DNA of 64,000 bases from Symsagittifera roscoffensis. Taxonomy: Eukaryota; Xenacoelomorpha; Acoela; Convolutidae. The position numbers and the translations under genes were made by a program. Positions 34,710 through 45,137 of the stretch are shown piece by piece (position 1 is the first letter of the stretch; each line of letters begins with the position of its first letter). A model generated the notes under the pieces. The model worked only from the letters and a program-made list of their open reading frames with translations, was not told the DNA's origin and ran no database searches. The stretch lies in NCBI RefSeq assembly GCF_963678635.1, contig NC_087070.1:32790695-32854694 (forward strand), given 5' to 3'.

Positions 34710-35858
34710 GAAAAATCAATCAAGACAACCTTTAAAAATTGCTAACCAACAATCACACAGTCAGTCTTCACCGACATCATCCCAAGAAAACCCGACAATA
34801 CCTACAACTACCCAAAACCCCCAAACATCCACACGAATTTCTTTCCAAGATAACCCATACACTTTTGAAGAACGACACGCTCGCTTATCTGAACCATTAG
34901 AACCAGTTCAGCGACAGGCACCTCTAAGTGAACCAACATATAACTTGTACCCAACATTACCACAAGAATTAAGTAGAATACGAAATATTCGTCAAAACCA
35001 AAATACAGTTGAAATAAATAGACAAATTATACATCCACGACGAAATAGAAATTTTCAAACCCCCCGAGTTCATTTTGATATACCCCAATCCCCATCACCA
35101 AGTACTCCAGAAAACCCAAATAGCATACTACCGGAAACCCCTACACTTCTTTCACAACGTAGCACCTCAAGTATACCCTCAGATTACTTAGGTTCAACAC
35201 CAACATCTGAACAAATACGTGACAATCCCTTTACCCCCCCCCCCCCAACGAAACGTCACGACTACCATATTGGACAACACACTCATTCACACAAGTTGAA
35301 CCAAATTTAATAAATGACCCAATAGATATTTCTACGGATACAACAACATCATCATCACTACCAGAAACATTATCACTACCGTCAACACCATCAATAAGCC
35401 AGATTTCACCGACGCCTTTCCCCCTAAATTTTCCAAATAACCTCGACGCTAGATATCGAGAACAATCATCAACAAATATCCCTTTAAGATTAGATTGGAA
35501 CACGTTCACAGCACCCCCACCATTATTCGGACAACATCTCGAAAGTAACCGACTCCACAATTGGGCACTCCATAGACTACAATATAGACAAGACCTCCAC
35601 GAAGACATTCGTGACCATAACATCCAAATACTCCAACAAAATAGTCTACAATTAAAATTTGAAATCACGGTTAAACTTAACAACATTGCTCAACATCCTT
35701 ACCCATTAAACCCACCCAAAATAACAGCTCAATCGCTACCACCACCATTTATAGCAACTGAAGTAATATATAAATATGACAGATACACCAAAAAGACAAT
35801 TGGTTACATCACATTTTATAACCCATACTCAGGATTATCATACACATGTATATTCTAA
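34672..35858 (+). pseudogene. Pro/Ser-rich accessory ORF, frameshifted at a C tract
   Basis: The 212-codon frame from 34,672 is rich in Pro, Ser, Thr, Gln and Asn. It reaches a run of 13 C's at about 35,234 and then ends with a short His-rich stretch. The adjacent frame after the C run stays open and protein-like for about 200 codons (SLPETLSLPSTPSISQISP onward, later LRLDWNTFTAPPPLFG) to a TAA at about 35,858, overlapping the env start by 13 bases. The original protein was therefore about 390 residues, mostly disordered with a folded C-terminal part. Homopolymer slippage (mutation, programmed or sequencing error) explains the break. Function unknown. Confidence 0.6.
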
Positions 35859-37981
35859 AAATATTGATACTTCAACAAATCTTTTTTCTAGCATTTTCCG
35901 ATCAGAACACAAATCCTTCTCCCCGCACAGGACCCCAGGACTTATTAGTAACACACTACGATTGTGAAGAAAATAAACAAAAAACACTACACAAATATGC
36001 AATAAATCAAGTATCACAATGCGAAACGGAACCACAAGCTATAGAAACTACAAATGTAATAGCGCCACTGTATTCAAAAGCCCGAGCAACAACAGTCGCA
36101 GGATATAAATTTACAGCAACATTTTCCGAAAAGAAAGTACATTGTTCACAAGTTTCAAACGGAAATAAAAACCGACTTGACCACGAATCATTCTACCAAA
36201 GTAATATAGAACGACTTCTACATCTAAATCCCGATGATTGTAAAAACGAGCTACTCAGATTAAATATCACAAGAAATAAAAACACCGACAGAAAACTAGT
36301 ATATTTTCAAGTCTTTGCCGATTCTGTACATCAAGCAGAACTTGAAAGATATCAAGGACATATAAAACTAGATGAAAAATACCCATACAACGGCGCACAC
36401 GGAAGATTAACTTATGACATACACGATAAGCACTGGATACCACACATTGGTATAAATAATCCATCAAACTGCAAAGCAGACACAAAAAATAAAGGATATC
36501 AAGAAATAATGTTTTTCGATTGGAAAATACAACTCGAAAAAATACAACTCACACGAGATTTATCCGACAACACAATGATCTATCAAGGAATTAGATTACC
36601 TTGTAAAAGCGATCAAGGTTATTGTGATCCTTCAACACGGACACAAGCAACAATAGTTTGGTTTCCCGAAGATACCTGCACAACATTTCAAGTAGCGAAA
36701 ATACACGCTCGAATGATAAAATTTCACGAAAAATATTTTATACAATCAATTCCATATGAACAAGTCCATCCATCACGAAAACAAGGTACTGATTTTCGAA
36801 ATCTCCATAATATAGAAAATAAGTTAACACGTTTCCAAATATATCAAGAAACAGAAATCGCATGCAAATACAGAAACCCACTTCACAAAACACAATATTC
36901 TGAAATATTAGTTGAATACGAAAAAGGTTTCGACATGACCACTGGAAAAATAAAAATTGATTCTTATGCCACAGGTCACCCTCTACACGAAGGAACATCA
37001 TATATACCAGTTAATTCTCAAAAAAATAATGGTCAACCTGGTGGAAAACTAAAGCCACATGACACTAGAAGCACACGTTTACAAGAACTATCACTAATGA
37101 ATAATACTTATTTTGGTAATATCCACTATGATATCCACTTAGATATGAAGTTAGACTACACGATTAGTCGAATTTTTCAAGAAATGTCACTCTCCGAATT
37201 AGAAACAGTTCACCAACTATGCGAATTAGAAAGGACGCAAATCCTACAATCACTCGCACTAGCAGTATTAAAAATACCCTACGCAGGATATTTATTATCA
37301 GGAAATAGATCAAATTTTCTAGACTACGAAGGAAACATTTTATGGTTTTATTCTTGTACCAAAAAAGTATCACCACTATATGTTTTTGAAGATAAACGAT
37401 GCTATAAAAGAATCCCTATATTTTATAAAAATAAGGTACATTTTGTTGACACACTTTCAAGGCGAATATGTTTTTGGGATACCGCAGTCCCATGTGGATC
37501 AGAAAATAGCCAAAATTTAGTACAATTGAACCCTGATGAAGATAAATATTATCTTCTTACTCCATACCCCACGTTAATGCAATCACTCAAAAAATTTTCA
37601 CCCGAAAGCATCAGAGCTATTGCTCGTAACCCAAATATTGATTTACAATCAATTGGAATATATTCAAAATCAGATATCCAACACCACATTAGATCACAAC
37701 AATTCCAAGATTTATTAACACAAATGGACACTATACAAAGACAATCAATTGACCAAAATTTACGCAAACTTGCCGAAACCGCAGGATTTGCAGATATTTA
37801 TACACAATATTATAGCGGATATTTTAAAGACATTAAAGACTATATATATCTAAACGGTGAAAAATACAGACCACAAAATATTTCACCTATAAATATTTTT
37901 AGCTTTGTTACACTAAAAAATGAAAGTCTCGATTTTCTAGGATGGCCCTATTACATCTTAGAAAAATTAACTATCCTATAG
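35846..37981 (+). CDS. env: envelope-like glycoprotein, ectodomain part (711 aa)
   Basis: ATG at 35,846 gives a hydrophobic signal peptide (residues 2-18, IFFLAFSD end) and then a long Cys-rich ectodomain with several N-glycosylation sequons. A C-terminal block has paired cysteines (WFYSCTKK, DKRCYKRIPIFY, FVDTLSRRICFW, VPCGS) and a helical region with Gln-rich heptad-like spacing before the end. The frame stops at a TAG at 37,979, two codons before sequence that supplies the membrane anchor in the same frame. Layout (signal, ectodomain, helix, anchor) and position after pol support a fusion glycoprotein. I cannot assign it to a viral glycoprotein class from sequence alone. Confidence 0.8.
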   Translation: MYILKILILQQIFFLAFSDQNTNPSPRTGPQDLLVTHYDCEENKQKTLHKYAINQVSQCETEPQAIETTNVIAPLYSKARATTVAGYKFTATFSEKKVHCSQVSNGNKNRLDHESFYQSNIERLLHLNPDDCKNELLRLNITRNKNTDRKLVYFQVFADSVHQAELERYQGHIKLDEKYPYNGAHGRLTYDIHDKHWIPHIGINNPSNCKADTKNKGYQEIMFFDWKIQLEKIQLTRDLSDNTMIYQGIRLPCKSDQGYCDPSTRTQATIVWFPEDTCTTFQVAKIHARMIKFHEKYFIQSIPYEQVHPSRKQGTDFRNLHNIENKLTRFQIYQETEIACKYRNPLHKTQYSEILVEYEKGFDMTTGKIKIDSYATGHPLHEGTSYIPVNSQKNNGQPGGKLKPHDTRSTRLQELSLMNNTYFGNIHYDIHLDMKLDYTISRIFQEMSLSELETVHQLCELERTQILQSLALAVLKIPYAGYLLSGNRSNFLDYEGNILWFYSCTKKVSPLYVFEDKRCYKRIPIFYKNKVHFVDTLSRRICFWDTAVPCGSENSQNLVQLNPDEDKYYLLTPYPTLMQSLKKFSPESIRAIARNPNIDLQSIGIYSKSDIQHHIRSQQFQDLLTQMDTIQRQSIDQNLRKLAETAGFADIYTQYYSGYFKDIKDYIYLNGEKYRPQNISPINIFSFVTLKNESLDFLGWPYYILEKLTIL

Positions 37982-37984
37982 GCA

Positions 37985-38443
37985 ATGTCTAACTTTATAG
38001 GATTTCTTTTTTCACTTTTAAAAGGAATCTATAACACATGCGCTATACACACACAAGTAAATAGACAAGAAAGTGTAGCACGCATACTATTTGCAGGATT
38101 TTTTGGAACTTTTTCATCATCAATCAACAAAATTCTTCTAGACGCTCAAATAAAAGAATATAATACAAAAATAGCGACAAGACAGAACACATACGACGAA
38201 GAACATAATAACATAGAAGTAACACCTACCGCACCACAGTTGCCACCCCTACCACATAACCATCCATTATCCTTAGTCCCACGTAATTTCCGAAACCTAG
38301 CAATAACACATAACCCAAATTTTAGACAAAACATATCGCAAAGCCCCATACAACATATAATGACACATCATTCACAAGATGATAATACATATGAACAAAT
38401 TATAAGAACAACCCCATATCACCGCTTTTCAGTCTCAAAATAA
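37985..38443 (+). pseudogene. env: continuation of env: membrane anchor and cytoplasmic tail
   Basis: In the same frame as env, one codon after the TAG. It starts with FIGFLFSLLKG and includes ILFAGFFGTFSSSINKILL, a good transmembrane helix, followed by a polar, Pro/His/Asn-rich tail of about 100 residues. Read with the upstream frame, env would be about 865 residues with a standard C-terminal anchor. Either the TAG is a recent mutation or readthrough yields two forms, secreted and anchored. Confidence 0.7.
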
Positions 38444-38461
38444 TCATTTTTTTAGCCCACG

Positions 38462-40243
38462 ATGAGCCGACAACTTGGATCCCTACACCGCTCAAATTCC
38501 CATCCAACCAATCTCCACACTCCAATCCCAATAATCCCACTTTTTGCTTTCCCGCCACCCGATTTTCCAACTATTAATATATCATCAAGCATGAATTCGG
38601 ATACTAATTCAGATATTTCAGTTTTATACTCCATTTCACAATTTAATAACCCTAATATAGAAACCGTTGACAAATTTGCAGACTCCGAACCATCTCCATC
38701 CAATAATTTCCAAACCAGCTCCTCAGTTTTTTCAAAACCCCCTTTTCAACCGATCCCACCAAATAACCCACTCCCATCCGTTTCTACTCCTTCTTATGCT
38801 TCACAAGTAACCCCAACCTATTCTCCATTTCATTCCGACCGATCATCTAATAACTCTCCAGATACCCCCCAAATCTCCCTGGAACTCGATAATTTTATCA
38901 CCCTACAACAACAGCTAATACACCCTAACATCCTCACTATAAATCAAATTTCATCCACAATAGAATCCTCAAACCCACCTACTCCTACACCCTCCTCAGC
39001 TTACACTGCATCATTAGCACAATCATCCACAACCACCGAATCATCAAATAGCACTCACCGAGCTTATCGCACTTTTAAAAGAAAATTCCCGAACCATCAA
39101 TTCCCGACCAAACCAGGAACAGCCTGCGAACATATAAACCATCCACACCACACCAACACGAAAGATTTTCTAGCAATCACCTTACCCTCATTCCCACAAT
39201 ATACTTTAAACACACCTAACGACACTAACGACACAAGTAGTTTTGTAGATGAACATGTTTTAATGCCAACACTTCATTGGACAGCATATTACCATTTTAC
39301 TAATCCCCTTTGCCTGCCACTATCTAATACTCATAACGATATAGAAAAGAATAAAGATATGCTATATAGACTCACCGCAACACTAACACCTAGACAATTT
39401 ACTTATATAGGATATAAAAAATCACTAAAAACATTCACTGCACCCCGAGCTAACGAATTTTCAATAGCATATTACGACCATAATATCATCCGATTTAATC
39501 AAGACCAATTTCTAGATGACGACCGCTTCGGTAACCCACAACTAACAGAAAAATTCTTCATCAAAACGTCATATGTATTCACACTTAATATTTTTGATAG
39601 AAAATATGATCACATCATTTCTGAAGCACTAACTGATAATCAAGCTTACGAAAGTTTTAAAGAAAAGTTTCTGTTATTTTCACTAACCTTTCACTTCCTT
39701 GCACCACATGAACGCGATTTGCATTGTTCACACGACATTATGTTACGCACTAAACAGACTCATACATATACATACTATCGCTTTATACAAAATCATTTTG
39801 ATTTACATACTCCATCAAGACAACCACACCATCGTTTTCAGTTTCTTAACTCGAAGTACACTTCACCATTTTTTCTTAATTTCACCTATTGCATCAAGGA
39901 TACTAACCTCCACGGCATCCTCCGCAATTATGACCCAGTAACACAAATGTATATATTTTGTCCCATCACGAAGACCTTTAATGCCGAAGAATCCAGACCC
40001 TTCCTTATCCCAATATTAGAATTTATTCACAATACTAAATATAATCACAAAATATATAACCTCATTCAAAACACAACTTATGAGTTTGCAGTAGGCACCG
40101 AAGAAGTAAAAACCATTAAAGCACTTCAATTGCTTTGGCCACTGCTCCAAACTAAAAACATCATTCGCATACTAGCAAAATTACTAACAACTTCGGACAT
40201 AATACACGACATCTTTTCCCACGGCTTTTTCCCAGACGATTAA
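38462..40243 (+). CDS. orphan accessory ORF of the LTR element (593 aa)
   Basis: A single uninterrupted frame from ATG at 38,462, 18 bp after env. The first 200 residues are Pro/Ser/Thr/Asn-rich and disordered; a basic patch (YRTFKRKFPNHQ) follows, then about 370 residues of ordered, aromatic and His-rich sequence. No signal peptide, membrane helix, zinc finger or enzyme motif is visible. The stop TAA lies three bases before a strong splice donor. It stays intact while gag, pol and env carry breaks, which may reflect chance. No family is recognised; it is an element-specific accessory protein of unknown role. Confidence 0.75.
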   Translation: MSRQLGSLHRSNSHPTNLHTPIPIIPLFAFPPPDFPTINISSSMNSDTNSDISVLYSISQFNNPNIETVDKFADSEPSPSNNFQTSSSVFSKPPFQPIPPNNPLPSVSTPSYASQVTPTYSPFHSDRSSNNSPDTPQISLELDNFITLQQQLIHPNILTINQISSTIESSNPPTPTPSSAYTASLAQSSTTTESSNSTHRAYRTFKRKFPNHQFPTKPGTACEHINHPHHTNTKDFLAITLPSFPQYTLNTPNDTNDTSSFVDEHVLMPTLHWTAYYHFTNPLCLPLSNTHNDIEKNKDMLYRLTATLTPRQFTYIGYKKSLKTFTAPRANEFSIAYYDHNIIRFNQDQFLDDDRFGNPQLTEKFFIKTSYVFTLNIFDRKYDHIISEALTDNQAYESFKEKFLLFSLTFHFLAPHERDLHCSHDIMLRTKQTHTYTYYRFIQNHFDLHTPSRQPHHRFQFLNSKYTSPFFLNFTYCIKDTNLHGILRNYDPVTQMYIFCPITKTFNAEESRPFLIPILEFIHNTKYNHKIYNLIQNTTYEFAVGTEEVKTIKALQLLWPLLQTKNIIRILAKLLTTSDIIHDIFSHGFFPDD

Positions 40244-40246
40244 CAG

Positions 40247-40332
40247 GTAAGTATAATTTAAAAATATTCTTAACTAATAAATTTAAAATTAGTACTAACC
40301 ATTCTTTACTCATGTTTATTTTACATTTTTAG
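40247..40332 (+). promoter_or_regulatory. probable 86-bp intron just after the orphan ORF
   Basis: Donor CAG/GTAAGTAT is near-perfect. A TACTAAC branch-point match (40,293-40,299) lies 33 nt before the acceptor TTTTTAG. All three signals have ideal spacing. Confidence 0.6.
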
Positions 40333-40580
40333 TCTTCAAACCACGATCATCTGCAAAAAACAGAAAAGAAAAATAAAAAAATAAACTTTTCTAAACTTCA
40401 TTAATATTTTACACAAGATAATATGATAAAATTCATACCAAACGTAGTAAATTAATTTATAAATTATTCCCCCATAAAGCAGTAAATTTAATTATGATGA
40501 AAATTTATAACTTTAAATTTCCCCCAAAAACTAGCAGTAAAATTGAAATTCTATGTAATAAATTGATAAAATTAAAATGC

Positions 40581-40617
40581 AGTACTAACCTTTTGATATT
40601 TTCATTCACTCGCACAG
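40581..40617 (+). promoter_or_regulatory. second branch point and acceptor
   Basis: AGTACTAACC, identical to the decamer at 40,291, precedes a pyrimidine-containing stretch and CACAG at 40,613-40,617, giving an alternative 3' splice site for the donor at 40,247. Confidence 0.45.
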
Positions 40618-41867
40618 GAATTCTATCCAAAGTCGCACAGCTCGCCCACAAAGAATTGTTTAAATAATGATTTTAAGTTTCAAGTTTTCACACTCAACAA
40701 CTCTAATACACGATAACAAGTTTCAAACTTTCCTTTAACCCGGTTGGAAAGGAATTATATACTAAACCAAACTAACCAACGCAGCTTACTAAACACCACA
40801 AATCATAATATAACAGCATGACTAAGAAAAGAAAACCAACGGTACCCAAATCGGATTAACCCAGTTTAAAACTGGATAATTTATTCTTTTGGAGACTATT
40901 ATAAAGTCTAAGAAAGAAATAATAAAACACAAAAAAGTCGAAAGAAAACCCATAACAAAAACAATTTGATTTTTGAATAAAGGACACAATCAAAGAAACA
41001 TAAGAAAGACCAACATAAACCCAACATAAAACGTTATCACATAACAGGACCTCTCAAAGAAACCGCACGAAACCATACTCCCACTCCTGGCCTAGCCCAC
41101 TAGAGAGGACGTCCTGAGCATGCTCTATAGCCGGCCTAACCCACCGCGCTACATCCACGCTCTGTGACCACACTTCTATTTTTAACAAGAGGTACTCAAG
41201 GGTGAGTAACTCTTCAAAATAACAGAACTAAAACAAAATGCTTTTGTGAAAACAACTAACTAAATTCATAATTAAAAAACCAAACTAATAAAAATTTTAT
41301 AAAATGTAAATCATACCTTGCAGTATATAGATCAACACACAACAACAAAGACGAACATCCAAAGACAAAATGATCCCATTACACTCGAACAAGAATGGCT
41401 AACCACAACCGATATGCCGTCCACAATCACAACTCAAAGGATTTAGAGTACGACTTGACTTCGCAGAAAAGGACTTCATTGAACTAGACCAATGACCACC
41501 TCGATGTTCAAGTATACGTACAGATCCGAGTTACAAGGCATCCCTTCCACACACAATCTCCACGCCATTCCCAGACGAGGTTGAACACAAAACATGTTCT
41601 CTACATAATACAGAAAAACCCGTCATAGCAAACCATTTTGAAATCAGATTGATTTCATTGGGAAACACAGTCGTTGTCACAAAACGACACAACGATTGAT
41701 GTCCCTAACTCCAGCGTCCTGGAACTTCTCTAACAAGAGGAACCGGACAAGAATACGATGTTCGCCGAATACCAACGTTCATCATCCATCCTTTGAATTG
41801 CAGAAAGATAATTCTAAAAAACTCTGTATACTATCAATTTTTTGTTTACTGTCTTAAAGTTTCATAG
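40618..41867 (+). other. 3' non-coding region of the LTR element
   Basis: About 1.25 kb before the 3' LTR with no supported ORF. I found no clear purine tract immediately before 41,868, where plus-strand priming would be expected; the last bases are GTTTCATAG. Confidence 0.5.
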
Positions 41868-42276
41868 TGGAACCTGATCTAAACTATATTTTATGATTGG
41901 ATAAATTAGATATTTTACCACTGTAAAGTATTTAATATTAACCAATCATGATCCATCTAACTAACAACCCACTTATTTGTAAGTGCTGAAATTACTTGTA
42001 ATTTCAGCACCAGAGAGATTTGAATTTAACTTAGAAATTAGTTGTCTCTCCAAGACTACTCAGCAGCCGCAACAATCCAGTATACCCTAGATCTATTGAG
42101 CCTAGCAGAGACTTGTTAAACACCCTGAGACTAGAAAGTATAAGAGTAAGATTAGGATCGGTATTAGACTAAGAAGTTGCACGAATCTATCCGGCCGAAA
42201 ATAAGATAGCGTGACGTGCAGACGGTGTACCCTATCCGAAATTACTCTATGAGTTAACCACATCGGTCATAACTCA
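41868..42276 (+). repeat. 3' LTR (409 bp) with extra hairpin
   Basis: Matches the 5' LTR. It carries an insertion that completes a perfect 13-bp inverted repeat, GTGCTGAAATTAC-TT-GTAATTTCAGCAC (41,983-42,010). The 5' LTR has only part of the right arm. Confidence 0.95.
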
Positions 42277-42280
42277 AAAT
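42277..42280. repeat. right 4-bp target duplication (AAAT)
   Basis: Matches 21,829-21,832. Confidence 0.65.
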
Positions 42281-42454
42281 GCATACTTTTTTCGCGGCAA
42301 AAATTCGTAAAAAATTACTGGCATCTCATCGCTTGTTTTAAAATTTGGCCTTATTTTTCAAAAACCTGGAAGGCCACAAAAACATATATTGAATAAAATT
42401 TGATCAATATTGTTGAACGCAAAATATAGCCTCATGTTTCATTGCAAGTTAATT

Positions 42455-42875
42455 GTTATTGTTACGACTTTCGACGAAAGTGACGGAATATCAGTGATCG
42501 TGTTGTTTTTCTCCAGACAGATTTTGACCTTTTAACTAGCTTTTTTTGACAAAATTTTTTAATATCTTTCGAAAAGTATCGTTGTTTTGATCTCAATTAA
42601 AAAGAATAGTTTACTTGAAATTTTTTTTTCGTGAAGCTATGGGATTTTAATGACGCAACTGGGCCAACTTGTGACAATTGAATCACGATGTATTTTGTGC
42701 TATTAACGCCTAAGCGGAGCTGAGTTCGTAAAAAAATTCCAAATAAAACAGCAATGCTCTCTGGTCTTTTAATACTTTGCTATATTTAAAATATATCATT
42801 TTATGCTTGGCATAGTGTGGTATGATGTTTTAAAAAATATCACAAAAATTTTGATACGAGCAGTCTTATCAAGTT
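42455..42875. repeat. dispersed repeat, copy 2
   Basis: Shares the order of landmarks with 2,070-2,610: CGACTTTCG, GACGGAATAT, GCCTAAGCGGAG (GCGTAAGCGGAG in copy 1) and GATACGAGCAGTCTT. The left palindrome here is ACTTTCG/CGAAAGT without the TA spacer of copy 1. Confidence 0.7.
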
Positions 42876-43574
42876 TAATTTCGCAGTCTTGTTGCTCTTT
42901 GAATATGCCAAACAAAAAAACAGAAAAAACTAGTGAAAAACAGAAGCTAGATTTTGGATTTACATTTACACGTTTTTTTGTACGTCTTCATCTTGCGAAT
43001 TTTTTCCAAATCGATCGAGTAATTTTGAACTTTCGCATTTATTCTGTTCTTCAAAACTTCTTCAAACTATCGAACTTTAAAATACCCATGAATTGCTGTT
43101 TTTTTTAGACAAGCAGCCTGAACTTTTGAAAAAGGATACAAGTTTTTGTTTCGACAGTTTTTGCGGCTAGTAAAGAATAAACATCGAACCTATAAGCATC
43201 GTGAGCGGCTAAAACTGTATAAAGACCAAGATCGGATCTAAGAATTTCTCGAGGGGCGGCGCGCCCCCTAAATCCGCCCCCTAAATCCGCTACTGATAAA
43301 CATCTTAAGTTAATTTTTCAAATTAACTTATGATTAGATCGCTAACAGTGTCAAACCATGTTTCTCACTAATAAAAAAAGAAGCTCACTCCTTACAACTA
43401 ATTTTTGAAACATAGAGCATATTCTCAACCTTTTTTGGCAGAGCAATTTACTTCTATGAGACAACTTATACAACAACTTAAAATAGCAACTTATTGCAAA
43501 CTTGTGCGGTAGTGATATCAAACAATTTACTGAGCTCGAGCACTTGTTCGCTTCACCAGCGTTAGGTACCAATT
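42876..43574. other. no gene seen
   Basis: AT-rich filler. Near 43,255 lies a GC-rich block with a triloop hairpin (GGGGCG-GCG-CGCCCC) and a short duplication of CCCCCTAAATCCG. Confidence 0.4.
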
Positions 43575-43715
43575 CAACCGTGTCTGTACAAAACAGTCCC
43601 ATACAAAACAGTCCGATACAAAACAGTCCGAAAAAACATAGCAAAGTACAAAAAAAACAGTCCCATACAAAACAGTCCCAAAAATAGTCCAAAAAATAGT
43701 CCAAAAAACAGTCCC
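43575..43715. repeat. 15-bp motif cluster ACAAAACAGTCCCAT
   Basis: Five or more copies of ACAAAACAGTCC(C/G)AT, partly perfect and partly decayed. The same motif clusters at the arms of the palindromic elements near 45,000-45,100 and 49,930-50,030. Confidence 0.8.
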
Positions 43716-44201
43716 ATTGATCGAAGTGATAATTGTTCTAGAAGCTGATAAGTAAATTTATCTCATATTAAACACATTTTGATTCCAACTAATCCGTATA
43801 ACAATAGGTAGTATAGTAGAGAAATTGGAACAACCTAGATAACAGCAGCGGCCACTCAATAAAAGCAATAATCTTCGAAACATTAAAGTTAACGCAATTT
43901 AAGAAAGTGGACTCTTTTTTTAATCTAAGCAAAAAGAGACAGGTTGTTCAAACTGTTTCTTTTGCAAACACTTGTCAACACTCAATAAAAACGAAATTCA
44001 CTATCTATCGATAGAAATCATACTTACAAACAAAAAGTCTTAGTTACTGATTTTTGAAGGGTATGCTTATATTAAACACAGAACACTGGCAGACAACTCC
44101 CTTTCCTCGTGCTGCGGACAAAGTAGCTGCAATGGCCGTGTGCCTACAAAGGACGACTCCGTTGAGATCGTTAAAAATCACTGCCACTAAAAATCACTGC
44201 C

Positions 44202-44544
44202 ATTGGTAGACTGACTTCTCAAGGACGACAGAAGCCCAGATTTGATATGGAGCAATGGAGTTGCCATCAAAGAGTAAAAAACGACCTTCCCCGCACCAAC
44301 AACGATGTGAAACTGGTCAATAGCAAGCATCCATCATTCCCAAAACTGATCGAGAAGTTCCAGGACGAGCAAAAAAACGCGCGGAAATACTGTTGAAAAA
44401 ATTAGCGCAGGACAAAAAGTAGCCAGACCCAAAAAAGCTAAATACCAAAAACTCGACAAAAACTTGATCACTATGATTAAGTCATACCAACCCAACGATA
44501 TCATTGGGTTTTTGAAAGGATGTAGTTATAATATTAAATTATAA
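44202..44544 (+). pseudogene. Mutator-like (MULE) transposase, C-terminal fragment
   Basis: The frame from about 44,202 reads IGRLTSQGRQKP, then an RVKNDLPRTNNDV block, then SKHPSFPKLIEKFQDEQK. This is the RTNN motif and following HPS-x-x-x-L-I helix of animal MULE-type transposases that carry FLYWCH fingers. A TGA at 44,393 is bypassed by a one-base shift; the next frame gives a final helix ending FLKGCSYNI before a TAA at 44,542. The catalytic core is absent. FLYWCH-bearing repeats 1.3 kb downstream fit the same superfamily. Confidence 0.7.
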
Positions 44545-44729
44545 TCAGATTTTTCTTTTCTTTTTAATTTTCACATTTATTCCATATTGCCAAGCAATAA
44601 AATTTTTCCAAGTTAATTAATTTCCTTGATTTTTCAAAATTGAGCTAGAGTCGATTTGAAACCGGCAAAATAATGAATACATACAAGGTGTTGATTTTTC
44701 TTTTCCCTCCGCCCAACCCTCTAAGGTTG

Positions 44730-45137
44730 AACCCTTTGTTGTACCCTAGATATACCCGTTATCATATTTACCCGAATTTCAATTTTTTTCGGAAAATTGG
44801 AAAAATTTTTGTGCCGCCGGAGATTCGATCCTTTGCTCTCTAGAGTTTGAGACTAACGCTTTAACCACTATACCATTAGTCCTTTGATTTTCATCCGAAT
44901 TATTGTTCCAAATTTGGCTCTTTGATCTTTAATTGCCACTGTTTGAGTTTTCAAAGCGTAGATCAATTCTGTCGGCGCCAAAAGATCAAGGTCATGAAAT
45001 TCAACTGGTTTTTGACTGTTTTGTATGGGACTCTTTTTTAGAACCTTTTTTTGATGTTTCGGACTCTTTTGTATGGGACTGTTCTGTATGGGACTGTTTT
45101 GTATATGCACCGGCGCGACTTACAAAGTCTTTACTTT
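44730..45137. repeat. palindromic short element, left copy (left arm lost)
   Basis: Shares core and right arm with 49,889-50,455: a tRNA-like stretch, then GATCAATTCTGTCGGCGCC, then inverse copies of the 15-bp motif. It ends with GGCGCGACTTACAAAGTC against the first FLYWCH repeat. Its left arm is missing and replaced by unrelated sequence before about 44,730. Confidence 0.7.
44813..44882 (-). other. tRNA-like (Pol III promoter-like) sequence
   Basis: On the minus strand TGGTATAGTGGTTAAAG resembles an A box and GGATCGAATCTCC a B box about 35 nt on, with a loop CTCAAAC as for a Leu(CAA) anticodon. The acceptor ends do not pair, so it is not a working tRNA but a tRNA-derived repeat head. Confidence 0.5.

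Larger units (their letters stand above)
21833..42276 (+). mobile_element. 20.4-kb Ty3/gypsy-type LTR retrotransposon with envelope and accessory genes
   Basis: LTRs begin TG and end CA and are flanked by AAAT. Order: LTR, primer site, leader, small basic ORF, gag, protease-RT (present twice), RNase H, integrase, two tiny membrane ORFs, Pro/Ser-rich ORF, envelope-like glycoprotein, 593-codon orphan ORF, 3' region, LTR. RT before integrase and a GPY/F-like integrase tail place it in Ty3/gypsy. The 1.59-kb duplication explains only part of the size; about 8 kb lies between pol and the 3' LTR. Single stops in gag, pol and env plus several frameshifts make this copy non-autonomous, yet the LTRs remain very similar, so it is not ancient. 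No polypurine tract is obvious before the 3' LTR. Confidence 0.93.

Noticed and set aside
23907..38443. Alternative genetic code or programmed stop readthrough throughout the LTR element
   Set aside because: All three stop types (TAA, TAG, TGA) interrupt frames and several frameshifts occur as well; ordinary decay is simpler. Only the env TAG is kept as a question.
41820..41867. Polypurine tract before the 3' LTR
   Set aside because: The bases just before 41,868 are mixed and T-rich; no purine run of usual length is adjacent.
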